A stretch of 9,778 nt of DNA from Bacteroidota bacterium (lineage in GTDB: Bacteria > Bacteroidota > Bacteroidia > Chitinophagales > Saprospiraceae): positions 1 to 9,778 of the forward strand of contig QQUB01000934.1 in assembly GCA_008501835.1 (NCBI GenBank). The letters run 5' to 3'. This document shows, one piece after another, positions 1 to 6,206 of this stretch. Position numbers and translations under genes: made by a program. The notes under the pieces were generated by a model. That model searched no databases. It saw only the letters and a list, made by a program, of their open reading frames with translations, and was not told the origin of the DNA. Numbering within the stretch: the stretch's first letter is position 1; every line of letters begins with the position of its first letter.

Positions 1-826
1 CCGGCAATACATTTTCTTCAACAAAAGGCACTTCTTCCCCTTTACTGTCGATGCGGTATTCCAGCACATTTCTCCAGGGCCATATTTTATTCAAAGATCC
101 CAGCATGAATCCTGTCAATACAGCCATTGTCTGATCGTGAAAGCGTTTAAAAGTCCAGGAAAGCAGTCTTGAGAAAAGAGCCAAACCTACGAGGCAACCG
201 AGTCCAAATACACCGGTTACGATCAGGCTTTCCATCTGAAATGTCTTTAAGGCATCTTTTACCGTAGGGATAATGATGGTGTACATACCCAGTAGTAACA
301 GAATGAAACTTCCGGAAATCCCAGGAAGAATGAGGGCACAGATAGCCAGAGCACCTGACAGGAAAACAAATGGAAGCGCGTCACTTCCCTGACCAGGATT
401 TACCACTGTAATGTAATAAGCAACAACCGTTCCTATGATAAAAGAAAGGATACTGACCCAGTTCCACTTTTTCACCTGCCTTCCAACATAAATGATAGAT
501 GCTGCGATCAGACCAAAGAAGAATCCCCAAACAAGGGTAGGGTAGGTTTCCAAAAGATGTGTGATGGTGAAAATACCTCCTATCAACCCGGTGGCCATTC
601 CAATAATCAGGAAAAGTAAAAAGGTGCCATCAGCTTTTTGCCAGGTGGCTTTTAGACCTTCTTTTCTTAATGTACCAATTATGCCCGGGTTCAGGACTAC
701 CTTAATGGCATTGATCAGTCTTTCGTATATTCCTGTGATAAAGGCGATCGTTCCTCCGGATACTCCGGGAATGACTTCGGCGATGCCCATGGCCATACCT
801 TTTAAAATCAGCGCTGTTCTGTTCAT
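1..826 (-). CDS. DUF368 membrane protein, probable undecaprenyl-phosphate transporter (3' end cut off)
   Basis: Reading the minus strand from the ATG at 826 gives 275 open codons to the window edge, so the C-terminus is missing. The protein is almost entirely hydrophobic helices. Two copies of the DUF368 signature are visible: IPGVSGGT at residues 19-26 and LPGISGSF at 167-174, each followed by a helix and a GIY/GMY motif, the internal repeat typical of this family. A conserved-looking stretch, FHDQTMAVLTGFMLGSL, lies at 229-245. Family knowledge: DUF368 proteins (PopT type) return undecaprenyl phosphate across the cytoplasmic membrane so the lipid carrier can be reused for peptidoglycan and other surface polymers. 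Assignment to the family is firm; the transport role is by family. The start is supported by the onset of the MNRTALILKGMAMG helix and a promoter-like box just upstream. The upstream neighbour on the same strand is a doubtful small ORF. Confidence 0.92.
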   Translation of the reverse strand, partial: MNRTALILKGMAMGIAEVIPGVSGGTIAFITGIYERLINAIKVVLNPGIIGTLRKEGLKATWQKADGTFLLFLIIGMATGLIGGIFTITHLLETYPTLVWGFFFGLIAASIIYVGRQVKKWNWVSILSFIIGTVVAYYITVVNPGQGSDALPFVFLSGALAICALILPGISGSFILLLLGMYTIIIPTVKDALKTFQMESLIVTGVFGLGCLVGLALFSRLLSWTFKRFHDQTMAVLTGFMLGSLNKIWPWRNVLEYRIDSKGEEVPFVEENVLP

Positions 827-831
827 GCCAG

Positions 832-839
832 CAAAAGTG
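832..839 (-). promoter_or_regulatory. Near-consensus Bacteroidota -7 box before DUF368 gene
   Basis: On the minus strand the bases read CACTTTTG, one mismatch from the Bacteroidota -7 consensus TAnnTTTG, ending five bases before the ATG at 826. If used, transcription would begin at or within a base or two of the start codon, giving a leaderless message. I see no well-spaced -33 TTG-type box, so confidence is modest. Confidence 0.4.
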
Positions 840-856
840 AGAATTTTTTGGAATAT

Positions 857-889
857 AGAAATACTATTTTTCCAAAAAATAGTATTTCT
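857..889. repeat. Perfect 15-bp inverted repeat with 3-nt loop
   Basis: AGAAATACTATTTTT (857-871) is the exact reverse complement of AAAAATAGTATTTCT (875-889), separated by CCA. It lies about 30 bp upstream of the DUF368 ATG and covers the stop codon of the 53-codon ORF at 864-1025. Its centre is about 47 bp before that ATG, so it could be an operator for the presumed DUF368 promoter, or an RNA hairpin ending or protecting an upstream transcript. No T-run follows it on the minus strand, which argues against a simple intrinsic terminator. Confidence 0.75.
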
Positions 890-1025
890 GGATTAGCGCA
901 TCAAACAAATTCAACCTCAATCCCTCTTCCCTTCCATTGGGTATAGCAGTGACAACAATCAGGAATAATTCCCTTTGTTTGAATTTGTAATAAACAGGAT
1001 CCTCAATTAGTTTAGCTTTAAACAT
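864..1025 (-). CDS. Small ORF, 53 aa, possible small gene or truncated remnant
   Basis: The ATG at 1025 opens 53 codons ending in TAG at 864-866. The product begins MFKAKLIEDPVYYKFKQREL, followed by a hydrophobic patch FLIVVTAIP (21-29), then a charged, more neutral tail ending in KYYFLEK. The first 30 residues read like genuine coding sequence: a short charged cytoplasmic start entering a membrane segment. The hydrophobic segment is short and stops abruptly, so this may be the 5' remnant of a longer membrane-protein gene. It lies 37 bp upstream of DUF368 on the same strand, and its stop is inside the palindrome. I do not recognise a family. No Shine-Dalgarno sequence is seen, which means little in this phylum. 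It could be a chance ORF. Confidence 0.35.
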   Translation of the reverse strand: MFKAKLIEDPVYYKFKQRELFLIVVTAIPNGREEGLRLNLFDALIQKYYFLEK

Positions 1026-1063
1026 GTTTCATTGGTTTTAAGAATCGAATAAGGAGAAGGATA

Positions 1064-1347
1064 AATTTAGGGTGTAACATTACGTTGAATGCCGTCAACT
1101 TAAGGGAAACAATGGTGAAATTCAATTGCATCGTAATTGTCTGCCGGTGTTGCCAGGCAGGCTTCAGCGCGGTGTAAAAAACACCGGGGAAATACAGGGC
1201 TTCAGCCCTTTCCTCTTGCGGGACAAAAGGCCTAAAGGCCTGGTTGAGTTTCTCTTTATCATGCCCTGCGCTGAAGCACAGGGCTATTTAAATTTCATTG
1301 ACTTGGCTAAAGTTGACCACATTGAACTTTACGTTACACCCTAAATT
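1064..1347. mobile_element. MITE-like non-autonomous element, 284 bp
   Basis: The left end AATTTAGGGTGTAAC (1064-1078) is the exact reverse complement of the right end (1333-1347). The inverted similarity continues inward for about 30 more bases at roughly 70 percent, with a shared GTCAACTT core, so the terminal inverted repeats are about 45 bp. The interior holds no plausible transposase, only five short hairpins. The right end lies ten bases beyond the subtilase stop codon. The outermost AATT on both sides is self-complementary, so it may be part of the repeat or a short target duplication. Interpretation as a transposon derivative mobilised in trans is inference. A dispersed structured repeat of the REP/RAYT type is the alternative. 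Confidence 0.6.
1141..1284. repeat. Cluster of five hairpins inside the element
   Basis: Five inverted repeats follow one another. CTGCC/GGCAG spans 1141-1160. CGGTGT/ACACCG spans 1170-1186 with an A5 loop. AGGGCT/AGCCCT spans 1196-1209 with a two-base loop. AGGCCT/AGGCCT spans 1228-1241 with an AA spacer. GCCCTGCGC/GCACAGGGC spans 1263-1284 with a TGAA loop and one wobble position. Such density is far above chance for AT-rich intergenic DNA and suggests selection for single-strand or RNA structure. The GGGCTTCAGCCC and GCTGAAGC motifs resemble GC-rich intergenic palindromes that I recall from other Bacteroidota genomes. Confidence 0.65.
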
Positions 1348-1357
1348 AAACTTCACA

Positions 1358-2872
1358 TTATTTCGTCAAAGCCTCTACCGTTTTTGCCGGCTGGATAAAC
1401 TTGCCGGTATATTTGGTAGTTTTGGTGTTTATACCATTATTTTTCAGCAATTTATAAGCTTCTTTGGTGGTGAGTTCCGGTTTGATACTCTTCATGAGCC
1501 CGACTAATCCTGAAACGTATGGAGTAGCCATGGAGGTGCCATTGTAACTAGCATATTTACTGCCAGGAATGGTTGAATAGATATTCACACCCGGAGCTGC
1601 AATACCCATGTCTATGTCCTGAACATAGTTGGAGAAAACGGCTCTGTTTAAAGTATTATCCACGGCACTTACAGCGATGACTCCCGGAGCATTGGCCGGA
1701 GAATAATTTTTGGCATTTCTGTTGGAATTACCGGCAGCGACAACGACGATGGCACCTTTTTTGTTCGCATAAGCAACCGCTTTTTTATATGCCCGTTGAC
1801 GGCTCTGATTTGATGGTCCGCCCAAAGAAAGTGAAATGACATCTGCTCCTTTATCAGCTGCCTTAAGCATCCCGCTGACAATAGACTGTTGGGTGCCCAT
1901 TCCATTTGCATTGAGTACCTTAATACTGCTGACCTGATAGAAACTGTTGTCCCGGGAGTAGGAAGCTGTTCCTTTGTTATTGTTCGAAACTGCACCAGCG
2001 ATTCCCGCACAGTGTGTGCCATGCCCCTGAGGATCATTATTATACTGATCTTCGATGGATTTAAAGTTGCCCTTGAGATCCTCATGTTCAGCGTCTACAC
2101 CTGTATCCAGAATAGCTACCAAAGCTTTCTTTTTAGGTTTTATTTTGTTCTTCTCCAGATAAGTATACAACTGATCCATATTCATGGCTTCAAACCCCCA
2201 AAGGTGTTGCACACCCGGATCATTTAAACGGAATTTCTTATTGACTTCCGGTAACTTTTTGGCTGGCATCGGATCGATATTAATTTCTTCATTAACTTCA
2301 ACCCAATCGATAAAACCTGATTTTTTCAAGGCTTTCGTTATTTCGGCTCTTTTGTGTTCCAGGGATTCCGGGATGTTCACAGTATAATAATCATCCAGTT
2401 CGGTAGCAGCTTCATCTTCCGGATAAAAGGCGCGACCTACTTCAAGCCCGTATTTATCCATGATTTCCTTCAGATCGGCTATGGAGTTATTTTCGTTTAT
2501 TTCCACCAGCAATTCGGCCTCATCGGCGACTGGAATATCAGCAGCTTTGCTATCAAAAGTATGGCTCATGATATTTCCGTTGTACCACATATAAAGCAGC
2601 AGAGAAACCAATAAAACAGGAAGAAAGGTCATTTTACTGCGTGAGAAAAACAAAAAGGCGGCACTTGCACCACCCAGTACCATCATATCGCGAAATGCAG
2701 TCCACAATTTATCTGGTATGTCTGCAGAGGCAAATACTACACTTCCGGCATATGCCATCAAACTCAAACCCAATAGAGAAGGGATGAATTTGATTACCCT
2801 GGTATTATTCTTATTGAAAAACCAAACCGCCAGTAAAACTAAAGCTGCAAAGAAACTAATTGAATAGAGCAT
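1358..2872 (-). CDS. Membrane-anchored subtilisin-like (S8) serine protease
   Basis: A 504-aa protein with a complete subtilase domain (about 245-500). The catalytic residues are Asp256 in AILDTGVD, His284 in GHGTHCAG and Ser447 in NGTSMATP, with the oxyanion-hole Asn382 in AAGN, so it should be active. Residues about 118-200 look like an I9/fervidolysin-type propeptide that would fold the enzyme and be cut off. Instead of a signal peptide, the N-terminus has four hydrophobic segments at about 3-19, 28-49, 60-76 and 81-97. The loops carrying KNNTR (21-25) and SRSK (77-80) are positive, so the positive-inside rule puts the protease domain outside the cytoplasm. The substrate is unknown; envelope protein processing or degradation is inferred. 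The ATG at 2872 opens directly into the first membrane helix. The gene stands alone: an element follows it, and a 519-bp gap separates it from the divergent receptor gene. Confidence 0.93.
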   Translation of the reverse strand: MLYSISFFAALVLLAVWFFNKNNTRVIKFIPSLLGLSLMAYAGSVVFASADIPDKLWTAFRDMMVLGGASAAFLFFSRSKMTFLPVLLVSLLLYMWYNGNIMSHTFDSKAADIPVADEAELLVEINENNSIADLKEIMDKYGLEVGRAFYPEDEAATELDDYYTVNIPESLEHKRAEITKALKKSGFIDWVEVNEEINIDPMPAKKLPEVNKKFRLNDPGVQHLWGFEAMNMDQLYTYLEKNKIKPKKKALVAILDTGVDAEHEDLKGNFKSIEDQYNNDPQGHGTHCAGIAGAVSNNNKGTASYSRDNSFYQVSSIKVLNANGMGTQQSIVSGMLKAADKGADVISLSLGGPSNQSRQRAYKKAVAYANKKGAIVVVAAGNSNRNAKNYSPANAPGVIAVSAVDNTLNRAVFSNYVQDIDMGIAAPGVNIYSTIPGSKYASYNGTSMATPYVSGLVGLMKSIKPELTTKEAYKLLKNNGINTKTTKYTGKFIQPAKTVEALTK

Positions 2873-3000
2873 ATTTATTGATTGTCTGTGAACATATTAA
2901 ACTCAACAACAATCTAAGGGTTTACGTCGACTTTCACAAAAAAGAAAGACGAACGGCAGGATTTAAGGGGATGAATTTACGGTGTAGTGACAAATTGGTG

Positions 3001-3090
3001 TAGTCTTCAGTTCTCAGTCCTCAGTTCTCAGTCTTCAGTCCTCAGTCTTCAGTCCTCAGTCTTCAGTCCTCAGTCCTCAGTCTTCAGTAC
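3001..3090. repeat. Heptanucleotide tandem repeat, TCAGTYY, about 12 copies
   Basis: Twelve heptamers follow in register from 3007 to 3090, preceded by a degenerate copy at 3001-3006 and trailed by decaying CAGTAC and CAGTCTT units to about 3117. Units vary only in the last two bases (TC, CC, CT, AC). A higher-order 14-mer TCAGTCTTCAGTCC occurs three times perfectly at 3028-3069, indicating recent duplication by slippage or unequal recombination. It resembles the short tandemly repeated heptamers known from cyanobacteria. It is non-coding and lies about 130 bp upstream of the subtilase start and 300 bp upstream of the receptor start. Confidence 0.92.
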
Positions 3091-3162
3091 CAGTACCAGT
3101 CTTTAGTGCCAGTAGGCAGGGGTGATTCAAGGTTTTGCCTGTTCGCTGGCTTTAGGGATGGC

Positions 3163-3185
3163 TAGGGTGACATCGACTTAAGGGA
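3163..3185 (+). repeat. Degenerate copy of the element terminus
   Basis: TAGGGTG (3163-3169) is followed by ACATCGACTTAAGGGA. The left end of the element at 1064-1347 carries the same two blocks: TAGGGTG at 1068-1074 and TCAACTTAAGGGA at 1095-1107. Here the second block has one mismatch and the material between the blocks is shorter. No matching right end is found before the receptor gene, so this is at most a solo or decayed end. Confidence 0.4.
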
Positions 3186-3326
3186 GATCAGCGTACATGT
3201 AGGTCCGCGACCTTGTCGAAGGGAAGAAGGAAGGAAAAAGTAGTTATTTAAATGACATTTGGATAATTAATGGTTTATTTTGTGGACAAGATTCGGTTTT
3301 ATGCGTTATTATGGAAAGTCTTTATT

Positions 3327-3362
3327 ACCGAGGGATCCTAGAAAAAGCATTAATACCTCGGT
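3327..3362 (+). promoter_or_regulatory. Stem-loop in the receptor gene leader
   Basis: ACCGAGG (3327-3333) and CCTCGGT (3356-3362) form a perfect 7-bp stem around a 22-nt AT-rich loop, ending 29 bp before the receptor ATG. No T-run follows, so it is not a typical terminator. It could be a protein-binding inverted repeat or a structured leader of the receptor mRNA. Function is not shown. Confidence 0.4.
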
Positions 3363-3391
3363 TTAAACACACCCGTTAACCAGGCGGACTG

Positions 3392-6049
3392 ATGAAAAAA
3401 CTGTTTATAATCTTACTGACCATAACCTGCTATTCAACTGCATTTGCTCAATCTCCTCTTGAGCAAAAAGTCAGTGTTGTGGCCAGAAATTCAAGCCTGG
3501 AAAGTATTCTCTATCAACTTATTGACGAATATGATGTGAATCTAGTATTCAGCAATGATATACTTCCTGAAAGGAACCTGTCTGTTGAAATAAACGATGT
3601 GTCATTAGGTTTGGCTCTGGAAACCATCCTGAAAGGGACTAATTTGGGGTTTGAAGTACTTGGCAGACAGGTTTTACTTGTTCAAAAACCTCCAACCGTT
3701 CGTATTTTTCATACCATCAGTGGGTTCCTGGAAGATAGTGAAACCGGGGAAAAGCTCATCGGAGCCACGATTTACGATCAAAAAAGTGGAAAGGGAACTA
3801 TTACCAACCCTTATGGCTTTTATAGCCTCACCCTTGAATCCGGTGAGGTGAATTTGGTTTTTTCCTACCTGGGGTATAAACCCTCTTATGATTCATTTTT
3901 ACTGGATCAGGATTCAAGAGTAAACCTTTCCCTGGAAAGTGATCTGACTTTAAAGGAAGTAATGGTCTATGCAACGGACAGCAATGCTACTATTAGTCAG
4001 GATGTAAGTGTGGACCTGATCAATACTTCAGATATTAAAAGATTGCCTTCTTTGGGAGGGGAAAAAGACCTCTTGCGGACAACTCACCTGCTTCCCGGCG
4101 TTCAAACAGGAACTGACGGGGTTGGTGGTATTTATGTAAGAGGAGGTAATGCAGGCCAGAATCTCATTCTCATCGACGGTGTCCCCGTTTATTATATTTC
4201 GCATGCTGTAGGACTGTTTTCCATATTTAATACGGAAGCTGTGAGAACAGCAAAGTTGGTGAAAGGAGGTTTCCCGGCACGATACGGTGGGCGTATTTCT
4301 TCTGTTCTGGATATTCGAACAAAAGAAGGCAATATGAAAGAGATCAACGCCTGGGCAAATTTTGGATTATTAACGGGAAGTGCTGGTGTTGAAGGGCCCT
4401 TGGTAAAGAATAAAAGTTCTTTTTTCCTATCAGGAAGGCTTTCTTACCTGGATATGTATTTAAAACCCTATTCTTCAAACCTTAAAAATGAAATAGGGGA
4501 ATCCGGAGAAACGACTTATGATTTCTTTGATCTGAACGCCAAGATTAATTATAAGTTTTCAGATGAAGACCGGGTGTACTTAAGTTTTTATAGTGGTGGG
4601 GATGTCTTTTTGGATGTAGGTGAGGAGTTCAGGGAATTGGTATTGGAAGATGACGGAGAAGAGTTTGTTTTTGACTATCACTACAAATACCACCAGGCCC
4701 TTGAATGGAACAACAAAGTCGGAGCTTTGCGTTGGAACCACCTGTTTAGTGACAAACTATTTGGGAATACCTCTATTACTTACAGTAAGCTGGATGTAGG
4801 GTTTGACTTTTCTACGCTTGACTCCCTTACCCAGCATGATAGTGAGGAAGCACTGCTAAAAACCTATGCACAGGGCTTGTACCGAACAGGTATTGAAGAC
4901 CTTGGAGTCCATCTTGATTTTGATCTCGTGCCCAATTCGACTCATTTCCTACGGTTCGGGTTATCTGTTCACAATAAAAATTTTAACCCCGGTGCAGTCA
5001 TTAATAATGAAATTTTTGAAGAAAACCCTGATAGTGGCGCATCATCCGAATGGGTCAAGGCGGTAGAGTACAATGCCTATTTTGAAGATGAATTCTCCAT
5101 AGGGAAATGGATCATTAATGCCGGACTAAGGGCTAATGTGCAAAGTGTGATAAAACGGAATTACCGGATCCTTGAGCCTCGATTATCCGTTCGGTGGCAA
5201 ATGATTCCCGGATGGAGTTTTAAGGCAGCTTACAGCAGGACTTCACAGTTCATTCATTTATTATCCAGCTCCGGTATAGGTTTGCCAACTGATCTTTGGG
5301 TGCCTTCGACGGATAAAATTGCCCCCCAGCTGGCTTCCCAATATGTGGCCGGAACAACTGTTGACCTGGGTAAACATTTTGTATTGGATCTGGAGGGCTA
5401 TTATAAAAAAATGAAAAACCTGCTCAGTTTCTCAGAAGGAGCTTCTTTATATAATGATTGGCGAAATAATGTAACCCAGGGCGAGGGCAGTTCATATGGA
5501 ACAGAGGTGCTTTTGAAGAAAACCAAAGGGAAAACAACCGGCTGGCTGGCTTATACACTTTCCTTTACGGACAGAAAGTTTGAAAGGATTAATTTTGGTA
5601 ACCCGTACCCCTTTAAATATGACAGACGCCATGATCTGAAAATAATGGTGGCTCATCGATTTAATCCTGTATTTGAAGTTACAGGTAACTGGATCTACAG
5701 TACCGGGTTCGCTTATAATCTTCCTTTGGAGAAGTTTAGCATTCCGCTATCTGATTATTTGCCTGTGGATCATCCAGCCCCTATTATTGATTTTGGGACC
5801 AAAAATCAAAACAGGATGCCAGCCTATCACCGGCTTGATTTAAACCTGAACATTTACCTGGACAAAAAGCGGGTCGACCACCTGATTAGTATTGGGATTA
5901 CCAATGTATATGACAAGAAAAATCCCTTATACTATCAGCTTAGACGAGAATTAAATATTGTTGATCAGGAAATCTTTGAAACGAATAAATTTGTTCAGGT
6001 GTTATTATTGCCAATTGTACCATCTCTAAGCTATTCGGTGAAATTTTAA
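3392..6049 (+). CDS. TonB-dependent outer-membrane receptor with STN domain
   Basis: An 885-aa receptor. Residues 1-19 are a signal peptide cut after AFA (mature start Gln20). Residues about 28-98 are an STN (secretin/TonB short N-terminal) domain, and about 108-190 a carboxypeptidase-D-regulatory-like beta-sandwich (ISGFLEDSETGEKLIGATIY start). The plug is at about 205-312, with GIYVRGGNAGQNLILIDGVPVY and FPARYGGRISSVLDIRTKEG-type motifs. The remaining 570 residues are the beta-barrel, ending YSVKF with a terminal aromatic as in outer-membrane barrels. It imports an unidentified ligand using TonB energy; the SusC-specific hallmarks are not evident, so a glycan substrate should not be assumed. 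An STN domain often signals to a FecR-type anti-sigma factor, but none is encoded here. The next gene is a DUF4249 lipoprotein, the usual partner of this receptor type in Bacteroidota. The ATG fits the signal peptide exactly. Confidence 0.94.
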   Translation: MKKLFIILLTITCYSTAFAQSPLEQKVSVVARNSSLESILYQLIDEYDVNLVFSNDILPERNLSVEINDVSLGLALETILKGTNLGFEVLGRQVLLVQKPPTVRIFHTISGFLEDSETGEKLIGATIYDQKSGKGTITNPYGFYSLTLESGEVNLVFSYLGYKPSYDSFLLDQDSRVNLSLESDLTLKEVMVYATDSNATISQDVSVDLINTSDIKRLPSLGGEKDLLRTTHLLPGVQTGTDGVGGIYVRGGNAGQNLILIDGVPVYYISHAVGLFSIFNTEAVRTAKLVKGGFPARYGGRISSVLDIRTKEGNMKEINAWANFGLLTGSAGVEGPLVKNKSSFFLSGRLSYLDMYLKPYSSNLKNEIGESGETTYDFFDLNAKINYKFSDEDRVYLSFYSGGDVFLDVGEEFRELVLEDDGEEFVFDYHYKYHQALEWNNKVGALRWNHLFSDKLFGNTSITYSKLDVGFDFSTLDSLTQHDSEEALLKTYAQGLYRTGIEDLGVHLDFDLVPNSTHFLRFGLSVHNKNFNPGAVINNEIFEENPDSGASSEWVKAVEYNAYFEDEFSIGKWIINAGLRANVQSVIKRNYRILEPRLSVRWQMIPGWSFKAAYSRTSQFIHLLSSSGIGLPTDLWVPSTDKIAPQLASQYVAGTTVDLGKHFVLDLEGYYKKMKNLLSFSEGASLYNDWRNNVTQGEGSSYGTEVLLKKTKGKTTGWLAYTLSFTDRKFERINFGNPYPFKYDRRHDLKIMVAHRFNPVFEVTGNWIYSTGFAYNLPLEKFSIPLSDYLPVDHPAPIIDFGTKNQNRMPAYHRLDLNLNIYLDKKRVDHLISIGITNVYDKKNPLYYQLRRELNIVDQEIFETNKFVQVLLLPIVPSLSYSVKF

Positions 6050-6067
6050 TATCTTTGTAAAACAAGA

Positions 6068-6088
6068 GGCTTATAAAAGCCTTTTTTT
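6068..6088 (+). terminator. Intrinsic-terminator-like hairpin after the receptor gene
   Basis: GGCTT (6068-6072), loop ATAA and AAGCC (6077-6081) form a short stem followed immediately by seven Ts. It starts 19 bp after the receptor stop codon. An overlapping AT-only inverted repeat, TTTTTTGAA (6083-6091) with TTCAAAAAA (6097-6105), could form an alternative structure. The stem is only five pairs, so termination may be partial, which would lower expression of the downstream DUF4249 gene relative to the receptor. Confidence 0.55.
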
Positions 6089-6206
6089 GAATATTTTTCA
6101 AAAAAGCCTTTTGGGTGGATTCAGAAGTTGCGGTAGTAAAAAAAGGTAGAGCGAACATTTTTCAGGAATTTTCGTATTTGTTAATAATTGAACAATAACC
6201 TTGTCC

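Larger units (their letters stand above)
2873..3391. other. Intergenic region between divergent subtilase and receptor genes
   Basis: These 519 bp hold no credible gene. From left to right I see the upstream region of the subtilase gene, a heptamer tandem repeat (3001-3090), a degenerate element end (3163-3185), the palindrome TACATGTA (3194-3201), a small hairpin AGGTC-CGC-GACCT (3201-3213) followed by TTGTCGAAGGG, a variant of a widespread intergenic motif, and a leader stem-loop (3327-3362). A near match to a -7 box, TATTTTG, occurs around 3272-3279, but I cannot assign a promoter with confidence. The mixture suggests a long-standing insertion-prone spacer. Confidence 0.6.

Noticed and set aside
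561..896. 111-codon plus-strand ORF
   Set aside because: It is antisense to the DUF368 gene, which has clear family motifs; the product is a proline- and isoleucine-rich reading with no domain.
1126..1344. 72-codon plus-strand ORF inside the hairpin element
   Set aside because: Its codons are made of the hairpin arms and the terminal repeat. It shows no protein-like pattern, so it is best explained by the DNA structure.
1669..2227. ORFs overlapping the subtilase in other frames (1669-2085 minus, 1889-2227 plus)
   Set aside because: They lie over the catalytic core of the subtilase, whose motifs are all in the 1358-2872 frame.
3001..3117. CRISPR-like array
   Set aside because: Units are seven bases and contiguous with no spacers, and no cas genes are present; it is a simple tandem repeat.
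6201..6206. TTG at 6201 as start of the DUF4249 gene
   Set aside because: The ATG at 6207 gives an equally good signal peptide and uses the common start codon; the TTG would add only two residues.
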